Positions 1 through 6,082 of a DNA stretch of 17,907 nt are shown one piece after another (position 1 is the first letter of the stretch; each line of letters begins with the position of its first letter). The stretch lies in NCBI GenBank assembly GCA_937967425.1, contig CALBST010000408.1:1-17907 (forward strand), given 5' to 3'. Below the pieces are notes generated by a model that saw only the letters and a list, made by a program, of their open reading frames with translations, searched no databases and was not told the DNA's origin. Source of the stretch: an uncultured Caulobacteraceae bacterium. Lineage in GTDB: Bacteria > Pseudomonadota > Alphaproteobacteria > Caulobacterales > TH1-2. Made by a program: the position numbers and the translations under genes.

Positions 1-926
1 GCGCTGCCGGCCTTGTAGGAGCGCTGAACGCCGCCGGCCGCGGCCGTTGCGCCGTCGGCGGCGCCGAAGCCGCCGAGGATGACGGAGATGAAGCTGCGGT
101 TCATCGCCTTGCACATGATGTAGCTGAGGATCGCGCCCGACGAACCGACAAGCGCACCGGTGATAATCAGCGCCACGTTCTCCAGCGTGAAGCCAAGCGC
201 GGCGGCGGCCCACCCGGAATAAGAGTTCAGCATCGACACGACGACGGGCATGTCGGCGCCGCCGATCGGGATGATGAGCAACACGCCGATCAGCAGCGAG
301 AGGCCAGCGAGCGCCCAGAAATGCCATTCAATGGTGCCGTGCGCCTGAGCCATCATGATGATGAGCAAACCGATCAGCGCCCCGATACCGATATTGACGA
401 TGTGACGCGCCGGCAGAAGGATCGGCGCGCCGCTCATGTTGCCGTTGAGCTTCGCGAACGCGATCACCGAACCAGTGAAAGTTATGGCGCCTATCGCGGT
501 GCCGAGCGCGAGTTCGATCAGGGACTGAATATGGATCGGCGTACGCAAGAGATAAGCGCCAGCGTTTTCATCGGCGGCGATGTGGAAGCTCTCCGGCGCG
601 TAGAACGCCGCCGCCGCGACCGCGACCGCAGCCAAGCCCACAAGCGAGTGAAACGCCGCCACCAGTTGCGGCATCGCTGTCATCTTGATGGAGCGGGCGA
701 TAACAGCGCCGATGCCGCCGCCAATCACGATCGCCGCGATGATGATCCCCCACGTCGCCGCGTCTGGTCCAACGAGCCAAAGCGTCGTGGCGATGGCGAT
801 CGCCATGCCTATCATGCCGAACGTATTTCCCCGGCGGCTGGTCTCCGGGCTCGACAATCCGCGCAGCGCCAGAATGAACAGCACGCCGGAGACGAGATAG
901 AGCAAAGCTGCGAGATCAGCGTTCAT
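1..926 (-). CDS. pntB: NAD(P) transhydrogenase subunit beta, partial (3' end outside window)
   Basis: Proton-translocating transhydrogenase beta subunit, an inner-membrane protein that couples hydride transfer from NADH to NADP+ to proton entry. The 308 residues visible are the hydrophobic membrane domain (dII). Start MNADLAALLYLVSGVLFILA, then repeated helices, a GAPILLPARHIVN stretch, IPIGGADMPVVVSMLNSYSG and NRSFISVILGGFG, all close to known PntB. The C-terminal NADP-binding domain (dIII), which follows that last motif in E. coli PntB, lies beyond position 1. The ATG at 926-924 has an AGGGG Shine-Dalgarno sequence about 7 nt upstream, inside the end of the preceding gene. That gene's TGA ends 1 bp before this ATG, so the two are probably translationally coupled. 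The membrane part shows no defect. Identification is firm; the C-terminus cannot be judged. Confidence 0.95.
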   Translation of the reverse strand, partial: MNADLAALLYLVSGVLFILALRGLSSPETSRRGNTFGMIGMAIAIATTLWLVGPDAATWGIIIAAIVIGGGIGAVIARSIKMTAMPQLVAAFHSLVGLAAVAVAAAAFYAPESFHIAADENAGAYLLRTPIHIQSLIELALGTAIGAITFTGSVIAFAKLNGNMSGAPILLPARHIVNIGIGALIGLLIIMMAQAHGTIEWHFWALAGLSLLIGVLLIIPIGGADMPVVVSMLNSYSGWAAAALGFTLENVALIITGALVGSSGAILSYIMCKAMNRSFISVILGGFGAADGATAAAGGVQRSYKAGS

Positions 927-927
927 G

Positions 928-1551
928 TCAGCCCCTAGGTGGTCCGAACTGGCGATAGCGCTGCCAGCCGGAAAGAATGGTCACGGCGGGCGCCGCGAAG
1001 AAAACGATGCCGGCAAGCCAAGGCGACCAGCCTTCTTGCGTGGCGCCGAGGAAAGCGAGGACGTTGCCGATAATCGGCACAAACGCGAGGAAGAAGCCAA
1101 CGACGGCGGACGGCCAAGCGCCCCAGCCGAATGCCTCCTGAATCCATTCGCTGACGAAATAGATTTGCAGCAGACAGAGCGAGACCCATGCGACGGCGAT
1201 CAAACAGCCCAGCCCAGCGCAGCCGCTCATCTGCACTTGGAAGCGGCGCATGTCTTCGCGGGCGCGGGTGCGGTCGAATGTGTGCGGCGCGACGGGCGGT
1301 TCTTCGCTCAGGTTGGCGAGCGCGCGCTGGGCGGCCTGGCGCAATTCGTCATCGCTGACAGCGCCCTCTTCGCCGGCTTCAAGCACATCGGCTTCAAAAG
1401 CTTCGACTGTCGTTTGCATCGCGGCGATCGCGCGCGGCACGGCGCCGCCGCTCGCGCGCCAGCCATCGACAAAACGGCGCATGAACGCCTCAGCGGAGAG
1501 ACGTCCATCGAGGTAAGCCTCTATGAGCGCACGCCAATCACTCGGCGACAT
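928..1551 (-). CDS. Hypothetical three-helix membrane protein between pntAB and pntB
   Basis: I do not recognise the family with certainty. The 207-residue protein starts MSPSDWRALIEAYLDGRLSA, an acidic and aromatic helical segment faintly like colicin-immunity-type or small regulatory helical domains. A soluble helical part runs to about residue 105, followed by three hydrophobic segments at about 112-134, 146-170 and 178-195, with a short basic tail. A cytoplasmic N-terminal domain on a membrane anchor is the simplest reading. The ATG at 1551 is preferred over an in-frame TTG at 1563. The purine stretch that could serve as ribosome-binding site lies in the adjoining palindromic repeat, 12 nt from the ATG and touching the TTG, so the start is uncertain. 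The gene ends 1 bp before pntB and is surely cotranscribed with it. It is not a transhydrogenase subunit, and its role there is unknown. Confidence 0.8.
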   Translation of the reverse strand: MSPSDWRALIEAYLDGRLSAEAFMRRFVDGWRASGGAVPRAIAAMQTTVEAFEADVLEAGEEGAVSDDELRQAAQRALANLSEEPPVAPHTFDRTRAREDMRRFQVQMSGCAGLGCLIAVAWVSLCLLQIYFVSEWIQEAFGWGAWPSAVVGFFLAFVPIIGNVLAFLGATQEGWSPWLAGIVFFAAPAVTILSGWQRYRQFGPPRG

Positions 1552-1565
1552 GGCGCCGTCCAACT

Positions 1566-1686
1566 CCCCTTCTCCCTCGCGGAGAAGGGGTTGGGGGATG
1601 AGGGGCGTTCAAACGATCAGGCGCCGGAGCGACTGAACGCCCCTCACCCCGCCGCTTCGCGGCGACCCTCTCCGCAAGGGAGAGGG
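1566..1686. repeat. REP/BIME-like palindromic intergenic element
   Basis: Dense nested palindromes fill the gap between pntAB and the next operon gene. One hairpin has arms 1566-1575 and 1581-1590 (CCCCTTCTCC and its complement). A longer inverted repeat pairs about 1594-1611 with 1634-1650 (TGAACGCCCCTCACCCC, one-base bulge). Two more hairpins have arms 1651-1655/1659-1663 (GCCGC) and 1666-1673/1679-1686 (CCCTCTCC). The two outer hairpins are similar pyrimidine/purine stems in related arrangement, as if two copies sit head to head. This architecture and the C/G-rich pyrimidine motif match the dispersed repeats common in alphaproteobacterial intergenic DNA. In the mRNA it would fold strongly and could stabilise or uncouple the upstream and downstream transcript parts. 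Copies elsewhere in the genome were not checked. Confidence 0.8.
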
Positions 1687-1704
1687 TGAGTCCGTCCGCG
1701 CACG

Positions 1705-2013
1705 TCACTTCTTCTCTTTCTTCTTGTACATCGCCAGCATGCGCTGGGTGACAAGGAAGCCGCCGAAAATGTTCACCGCGGCGAGGCCGGCCGCCAAGCC
1801 GCCGGCGCCCTTGGCGATCCAGCCGCCTTCAGTCATGGCGCTGGCGCCCGCGGCGATCAGCGCGCCGACAATAATAACGGAGGAAATGGCGTTGGTGACG
1901 GCCATGAGCGGCGTATGCAGCGCCGGCGTCACCGACCAGACGACGTAATAGCCGACGAAGATCGCCAGCACGAAGATGGCGAGATAGAAGACAAAAGGAT
2001 CAACCGCTTCCAT
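1705..2013 (-). CDS. pntAB: NAD(P) transhydrogenase subunit alpha part 2 (membrane domain)
   Basis: Small membrane subunit found where the alpha chain is split, as in Rhodospirillum and many alphaproteobacteria. It supplies the alpha-side helices of the proton channel (dII). The 102-residue protein begins MEAVDPFVFYLAIFVLAIFV and has three hydrophobic segments at about 8-27, 39-58 and 70-91. It carries the family's WSVTPALHTPLMAVTNAISS stretch and NIFGGFLVTQRMLAMYK, ending in a Lys-rich tail. The ATG at 2013 is chosen because GAGGGAG lies just upstream; an in-frame ATG at 2073 would add 20 polar residues before the first helix without support. It is separated from pntAA by two unrelated genes and from pntB by another gene plus the repeat, all on one strand. 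No damaged motif is visible. Confidence 0.93.
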   Translation of the reverse strand: MEAVDPFVFYLAIFVLAIFVGYYVVWSVTPALHTPLMAVTNAISSVIIVGALIAAGASAMTEGGWIAKGAGGLAAGLAAVNIFGGFLVTQRMLAMYKKKEKK

Positions 2014-2092
2014 GGGCTCCCTCGGAACGGACTCGTCGCGAGGGACTAAGAGGCGGAATTGGCGCGGGGTCAACCGATAGTCGTTGCCTGCG

Positions 2093-2437
2093 TTACGAAC
2101 CGAAACGAGCCCGGCATTCGTTCGCAGCTGCGGCGCGCTCGCTGACCGGTTGCTCCAGCCAATAGCCCTTGGCGGCGCTGGCGGCGTAGCGGCCCGTCAT
2201 GCCCTCGACGCCCTCCTCGCGGTTCAAGCGATCGAGAATGAGACCAAGCAGGTTCGACCATTCGCCGCTGGCGCCGCGCGGGTAGGTCAGCACATCGAGA
2301 TTGCCGACGGCGGCGACGGCGCCCGCGCAAAGGCTGAGCTCCTGCGCTTGGCTGGCGTTCTGCGCGTGCGCGGGCGTGCTTGCGAGAGCCGCAGCGGCGA
2401 ACGCCGCGATGATCGCGTTACGAACAAAACCGGCCAT
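2093..2437 (-). CDS. Small secreted/periplasmic hypothetical protein
   Basis: Function not recognised. The 114-residue product has a clear Sec signal peptide: MAGFVRNAII, an Ala-rich hydrophobic core, then a likely signal peptidase I site after AHA at about residues 23-25 (STPAHA/Q). The mature part of roughly 89 residues is mostly helical in character and has two cysteines (about C37 and C108) that could form one disulfide in the periplasm. The ATG at 2437 is preferred because GGAGGA lies close upstream and the signal peptide starts exactly there; an upstream frame to 2512 would put charged residues ahead of it. It lies 16 bp after the SnoaL-like gene and 79 bp before pntAB, so it appears to ride in the pnt operon. 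No evidence ties it biochemically to transhydrogenase. Confidence 0.82.
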   Translation of the reverse strand: MAGFVRNAIIAAFAAAALASTPAHAQNASQAQELSLCAGAVAAVGNLDVLTYPRGASGEWSNLLGLILDRLNREEGVEGMTGRYAASAAKGYWLEQPVSERAAAANECRARFGS

Positions 2438-2453
2438 GCGTTCCTCCGTACCT

Positions 2454-2804
2454 TTATTCGGTACTGTAGGTCGCGTCCGCGCGGATGACGAGGCCGACGC
2501 CATCCGTTTCATGGGTTTCCGCAGTCTGTTCGCCGCGATGATTGCGGTAAATCAAGGTGTGGCCGCGCGCGCCGACCAGCAGCGCAACCGGCGTAAACGT
2601 CAGCTGCGGCGCACGCTCGAGCGCCTTCTCGAAATAGAGGCGCAGCAGATCCTTGCCGTGGATCACGCCATCCGGCGAGAAGCCAAGCGCTGCGATGTAT
2701 GGCGAGGAAAACTCGATATCGTCGGCGTAGAGCGCGCAAATGGCGTCGAGATCGCGCTTGTTCCACGCCTCGTAATAGCGCTTGGCGAACTCGACGTCGT
2801 TCAT
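2454..2804 (-). CDS. NTF2-like / SnoaL-like domain protein
   Basis: A 116-residue single-domain protein of the cystatin-like alpha+beta fold. The opening VEFAKRYYEAWNKRDLDAICALYADDIEF is the classic SnoaL/NTF2 start: a helix, an 'AWNxRD' turn and 'LYADDIEF', followed by SPDGVIHGKDLLRLYFEKAL and a run of beta strands. Members act as small isomerases, cyclases or ligand-binding proteins, and sequence alone does not say which. The ATG overlaps the pntAA stop in an ATGA arrangement (2801-2804) with no evident Shine-Dalgarno sequence, so translation probably depends on ribosomes finishing pntAA. The cotranslation suggests stoichiometric expression with transhydrogenase, which is unusual. Substrate unknown; the domain assignment is good. 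Confidence 0.88.
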   Translation of the reverse strand: MNDVEFAKRYYEAWNKRDLDAICALYADDIEFSSPYIAALGFSPDGVIHGKDLLRLYFEKALERAPQLTFTPVALLVGARGHTLIYRNHRGEQTAETHETDGVGLVIRADATYSTE

Positions 2805-3937
2805 GCTGCGGACTTCGGAGCAAAGTGCGGATGCACGAGCGCACCGGCTTTGCTCAGCATGGCGCCCTTGATGATTTCGTCATCCCAGGCCGGCGCAAAC
2901 GCCTTGCTGTCCTTGTCGGTCAGCAGCGGCAGCAGCGCGAGCAGATTTTTGGCGTAGAGCGAGGACGCATCCGAGGCGAGGCGCGCCGGCAGGTTTGTGA
3001 AGCCCATAATCTTCACGCCGTTTGCTTCGACCAACTCATCCGGCTTTGAAAGCGGGCAATTGCCGCCCTGCGCGACGGCGAGATCGATAATCACCGAGCC
3101 CGGGCGCATGGATTTGGCCTGCGCTTCTGTAACCAGAACCGGGGCGGGACGACCCGGGATCAGCGCCGTCGTGATGACGATATCCTGCTTGGCGATGTGT
3201 TCGGTGACGAGCGCGGCTTGCTTGGCTTGGTACTCTGCGCTCATCGGCTTGGCGTAACCGGCAGTGGTCTCGGCCTGCTTGAATTCTTCGTCCTCGACCG
3301 CGACGAACTTGGCGCCAAGCGAAGCCACCTGCTCTTTCGTCGCCGGGCGCACGTCGGTCGCGGTGACGACAGCGCCAAGGCGGCGCGCGGTGGCGATTGC
3401 TTGAAGACCGGCAACGCCCACGCCCATGACGAACACTTTCGCGGCGGCGACGGTGCCTGCCGCTGTCATCATCATCGGGAATGCACGGCCATAGAGTTCA
3501 GCCGCTTCGATCACCGAGCGATAGCCAGCGAGGTTCGCCTGCGAACTCAGAGCATCCATGGATTGAGCCCGCGAAATTCGCGGCACGAATTCCATCGCCA
3601 GCGCATCAATCTTGGCTTTGGCCAGCGCATCGATGACGGCCTTGTCGCCGTAAGGCTCAAGCAGCGAAGCGAACCCCGCGCCAGCTTTAATCTTGCCGAT
3701 CTCAGCGTCCGTCGGGCGCCGAACCTTCAGAACCAGATCGGCGCCGCCAATGCCGCCGTCAGCGCTGACTTCGGCGCCTGCGGCTTTGAATTGCTCGTCC
3801 GGAAAGCTCGCGTGCGCACCGGCGCCAGCTTCAATTGTCACCGTGTGCCCGAGACCCACGATCTTCTTGACCGTCTCCGGCGTCGCCGCGACCCGGGTCT
3901 CCCCAGGCGCACTCTCCTTGAGGACGGCGATCTTCAA
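2801..3937 (-). CDS. pntAA: NAD(P) transhydrogenase subunit alpha part 1 (NAD-binding)
   Basis: Soluble NAD(H)-binding domain I of proton-translocating transhydrogenase, 378 residues. Family signatures are present: MKIAVLKESAPGETRVAATP at the N-terminus, the mobile-loop stretch SRAQSMDALSSQANLAGYRS (about 122-141), the Rossmann glycine motif GVGVAGLQAIATARRLGA (172-189) and TATDVRP (193-199). The start codon reads TTG (3937-3935). The next upstream codon is TCC and the one before it is the TGA of the oxidase subunit IV gene, so no earlier start in this frame is possible. The homologous N-terminus begins exactly at the TTG. No strong Shine-Dalgarno sequence is visible, which points to reinitiation after the upstream gene. 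The stop overlaps the start of the NTF2-like gene. It works with the pntAB and pntB products at the inner membrane. Confidence 0.96.
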   Translation of the reverse strand: MKIAVLKESAPGETRVAATPETVKKIVGLGHTVTIEAGAGAHASFPDEQFKAAGAEVSADGGIGGADLVLKVRRPTDAEIGKIKAGAGFASLLEPYGDKAVIDALAKAKIDALAMEFVPRISRAQSMDALSSQANLAGYRSVIEAAELYGRAFPMMMTAAGTVAAAKVFVMGVGVAGLQAIATARRLGAVVTATDVRPATKEQVASLGAKFVAVEDEEFKQAETTAGYAKPMSAEYQAKQAALVTEHIAKQDIVITTALIPGRPAPVLVTEAQAKSMRPGSVIIDLAVAQGGNCPLSKPDELVEANGVKIMGFTNLPARLASDASSLYAKNLLALLPLLTDKDSKAFAPAWDDEIIKGAMLSKAGALVHPHFAPKSAA

Positions 3938-3940
3938 GGA

Positions 3941-4234
3941 TCAGCCCACGAGCCAGGGAATGATGAGGCCGCCGAGGATCATGAGCACCCAGAGCGCGAC
4001 TTGGACGGCCCAGTACACGCCCGAAAGACGGAAGGTGAAACCTGCGGCGATGCCAATCAGCGCAAACGCCACAAAGCCCGCCCACCAGCCGGCGCCGATC
4101 GCAAACGCCAGGGTCAGCAAGGCGACCGCTTGCGCGATCAAAGTGCACGACCAGACCGTCGCCATCAGGAAGCCGTGGAAGGTCGACTTCTGATCCTGGA
4201 TATCCATTTTTCCGTGCGCGCCGCTCTGCGCCAT
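3941..4234 (-). CDS. aa3-type cytochrome c oxidase subunit IV (bacterial COX4 family)
   Basis: Small accessory subunit of the aa3 terminal oxidase, 97 residues. The core MDIQDQKSTFHGFLMATVWS matches the bacterial COX4 (COX4_pro_2) pattern 'MDI..h..TF.gF...t', normally followed by one helix. Here about three hydrophobic segments follow (residues 27-48, 50-70 and 74-95), so the protein is longer than the usual 50-60-residue single-helix subunit. That makes this either a fused or extended variant. The ATG at 4234 has AGGAG about 9 nt upstream. It is the first gene of the operon leading into pntAA, and its TGA sits 3 nt before, and in frame with, the pntAA TTG. The neighbourhood of oxidase subunit IV plus transhydrogenase recurs in alphaproteobacteria, to my recollection. 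Confidence 0.82.
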   Translation of the reverse strand: MAQSGAHGKMDIQDQKSTFHGFLMATVWSCTLIAQAVALLTLAFAIGAGWWAGFVAFALIGIAAGFTFRLSGVYWAVQVALWVLMILGGLIIPWLVG

Positions 4235-4307
4235 GCCGCGATCTCCTGTTCGGTGGCGGGGGTGTAAACCGCGCCGCGCGCCCGAACAAGCGGACCTCGC
4301 GCCGCGC

Positions 4308-5135
4308 CTAGCCCCAGTCGACCTCGGCCGCCAGCACGGTTCGGGACGGCGTCGAAACGGTCACATTGGGGCGGTGGGCGGTGATGAAGCTCACAGCCTC
4401 CCCCTCGAACCGGGCCGCAGTCAGGGTCCCGGAGGCATAGGCGCCAGTATCCACAGCGATGCGGCGACTGTCGGCGTAGGGGCGATCGACCGGCGTATGG
4501 CCGTGGACGATGCGATGCGAGAAGGGGCGCTTCGACGCCATGAAGGCGTCGCGAGCCCAGTAGAGCGCCTCGTCGGTCTGATCGGCGAGCGCGCGGCTAT
4601 CGTCGACCCCGGCGTGCACGAACACATAGTCGCCAAGTTCGACGTAGCGTTCGAGGCTGTTCAGGAATTCCAGATGCGATGCCGGCATCCGCCCACGCAG
4701 CTCGGCGGCGGAGGCGCGCCAATCCTCGGCGGAGCCGTTGAACGGCGGCGGACGGACGCCATAGGACATCAGCGTCTCGGCGCCGCCCTGTAGCAACCAG
4801 CCGCGGTTGCCCACAGGGTTGTCCAGAAAGGCCATCAGCGATTGTTCGTGGTTGCCCCGCAGGTAGCGGCACTCGAAGTGACGCGGCAGACCGGAGGACA
4901 ACATGGCGATGACGCCGGCGCTGTCATGACCGCGGTCGATGTAGTCGCCCAGAAAAACCACGATCGGCGGGCCCGCGAGCCTGGTGTCGTCGAGCGAGCG
5001 CTGTTCGAGCAGCGCGATCATGTCGGCTAGGAGGTCGGAGCGGCCATGAATGTCGCCGACGGCATAGCCCACCCGCCCGTCGGGAAATCTCGCGACAGGG
5101 GCATTGGACTTTTGAAAGAGCCGCAAAACGCTCAC
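4308..5135 (-). CDS. PP1-like metallophosphoesterase (serine/threonine protein phosphatase family)
   Basis: Two-metal phosphatase of the calcineurin/lambda-phosphatase group, 275 residues and complete. Motifs in order: GDIHGR (27-32), GDYIDRG (63-69), RGNHE (93-97), VFVHAGV (171-177) and HGHTP (211-215), then VDTGAYASGTLTA, typical of the diadenosine-tetraphosphatase/protein-phosphatase branch. All metal-ligand positions (D28, H30, D64, N95, H174 and H213) are present. It is predicted to be cytosolic with no signal or membrane segment. It could remove phosphate from Ser/Thr or Tyr residues, or act on nucleotides. The start is GTG at 5135 with GAGG a few bases upstream; the family homology begins some 20 residues in. 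It is transcribed away from the polysaccharide export genes across a 222-bp spacer, so an antagonistic role towards the nearby Wzc kinase is conceivable but unproved. Confidence 0.9.
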   Translation of the reverse strand: MSVLRLFQKSNAPVARFPDGRVGYAVGDIHGRSDLLADMIALLEQRSLDDTRLAGPPIVVFLGDYIDRGHDSAGVIAMLSSGLPRHFECRYLRGNHEQSLMAFLDNPVGNRGWLLQGGAETLMSYGVRPPPFNGSAEDWRASAAELRGRMPASHLEFLNSLERYVELGDYVFVHAGVDDSRALADQTDEALYWARDAFMASKRPFSHRIVHGHTPVDRPYADSRRIAVDTGAYASGTLTAARFEGEAVSFITAHRPNVTVSTPSRTVLAAEVDWG

Positions 5136-5357
5136 GCCTCAGAGCAGAACACCCACTCCGCGACTACCGCAACGGAGTTCCCGTTTTACGCTTTTTGGGC
5201 GCAAACAGGGCTAACGCAGGGATGTACTTAATCGCGGCGTCGCCGTGACGCTAACCCCGAGCGCCTGCGAGAAACTTGTCGCGGCTGTGAGCGCCTGCTG
5301 GCCCCCGCTTTGCTTCCTGTAGGCGATATCGTAGGAACGCCTCGAGGATCACAATTC
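5136..5357. promoter_or_regulatory. Divergent promoter region with paired direct repeat, phosphatase / OPX gene
   Basis: A 222-bp spacer between two outward-reading genes must hold both promoters. Two exact copies of GAGCGCCTGC lie at 5259-5268 and 5289-5298, exactly 30 bp apart, which is about three helical turns. That spacing suits a dimeric regulator binding one face of the DNA. A short inverted repeat ACTCCG/CGGAGT has arms at 5155-5160 and 5173-5178, close to the phosphatase start. GAGG at 5344-5347 is the likely ribosome-binding site of the OPX gene. I cannot assign -35/-10 boxes with confidence. The regulatory reading is inference. Confidence 0.4.
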
Positions 5358-5936
5358 ATGACATCGCCAAATCGGCACACTCGGCGCGGCTTCCTGCGTT
5401 CACTGGCGCTTACGGCGGGCGCTGGGGCCCTGGGCGCGTGCACCACAATGGCGCCGGCCACGGAAGAAATGGTCGAGCCGGTCGAATATCGGCTGGGCGC
5501 GGGCGACCAGATCCGCATCACTGTGTTTAACGAACCGGATTTGACCGGCCCGTTCACGGTCGGCTCCCAAGGCATGATCGCCTATCCGCTTGTCGGCTCG
5601 ATCCGGGCCGGCGGCCTGACGGTGACCGAATTCACGACAGCGCTGCAAACCGCGCTTTCAACTTATGTCCGCAGCCCGAGCGTGGCCGTGGAAATCACGA
5701 ACTACCGGCCATTCTTCATCCTCGGCGAAGTTCAACGCCCCGGCACCTATCCGTACTCAGCCAACCTGACGGTGCCGAACGCGGTCGCAACGGCCGGCGG
5801 GTTCACCTATCGCGCGAACCGCTCGCGCGTTTTCATCCGTCGCGCGAATGAAAACGTAGAGCGCTCCTACCCACTCACAGTCGCCACCCCGGTGTTGCCG
5901 GGCGACACCGTGCGCATTGGCGAGCGCATCTTCTAA
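5358..5936 (+). CDS. Short OPX polysaccharide export lipoprotein (Wza/GumB/HfsD-like)
   Basis: Outer-membrane polysaccharide export protein, 192 residues, that would pass glycan from the periplasm to the surface. The N-terminus MTSPNRHTRRGFLRSLALTA has a twin-arginine motif (TRRGFLR, about 8-14), a hydrophobic core and a lipobox LGAC with Cys28, so it looks like a Tat-exported lipoprotein. Then comes the Poly_export domain (YRLGAGDQIRITVFNEPDLTG through the conserved YVRSPSVAVEI) and one SLBB-type segment (FFILGEVQRPGTYPY to the C-terminus GDTVRIGERIF). The protein stops there: no second SLBB and no C-terminal amphipathic helix like that forming the Wza pore. It may therefore need a separate barrel. 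The ATG at 5358 is chosen since GAGG lies 10 nt upstream and the signal begins there; an ATG at 5310 would bury it. It precedes the Wzc-type gene by 146 bp. Confidence 0.92.
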   Translation: MTSPNRHTRRGFLRSLALTAGAGALGACTTMAPATEEMVEPVEYRLGAGDQIRITVFNEPDLTGPFTVGSQGMIAYPLVGSIRAGGLTVTEFTTALQTALSTYVRSPSVAVEITNYRPFFILGEVQRPGTYPYSANLTVPNAVATAGGFTYRANRSRVFIRRANENVERSYPLTVATPVLPGDTVRIGERIF

Positions 5937-6027
5937 GCAAAAGTGGTTAATCCGCAGCCGCGCCCTTTTCGACACGTTCGTGCGGCGCGAAGAATGCATG
6001 TCCACGCGCAGGGACGACATTGGCTTC

Positions 6028-6052
6028 GCGGCAATGCTAAGCTTAATGCCGC
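6028..6052 (+). other. Hairpin in the leader between OPX and co-polymerase genes
   Basis: A 25-nt imperfect palindrome with 6-bp arms GCGGCA (6028-6033) and TGCCGC (6047-6052) and an AAGCTT palindrome in its centre. It sits 31 nt before the GTG start of the Wzc-type gene, in an otherwise featureless 146-bp gap. It lacks a downstream U-run, so a classical terminator is unlikely. It could be an operator or a translation-modulating stem. Evidence is structural only and modest. Confidence 0.3.
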
Positions 6053-6082
6053 CGTCAACTCCAGCCAAGAAGTGGGCTGCGC

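Noticed and set aside
925..1689. Long plus-strand open frame opposite the three-helix membrane protein gene
   Set aside because: Arg/Ala-rich low-complexity product running through the palindromic repeat, with no motif. It is the complement of a well-supported gene in GC-rich DNA.
3197..4267. 356-codon plus-strand open frame opposite pntAA and oxidase subunit IV
   Set aside because: It lies antisense to two confidently identified genes. The composition (His/Arg/Asp-rich) is typical of a shadow frame and no domain is visible.
6028..6052. Rho-independent terminator after the OPX gene
   Set aside because: The stem is short (6 bp), not followed by a U-run, and sits next to the following gene's start.
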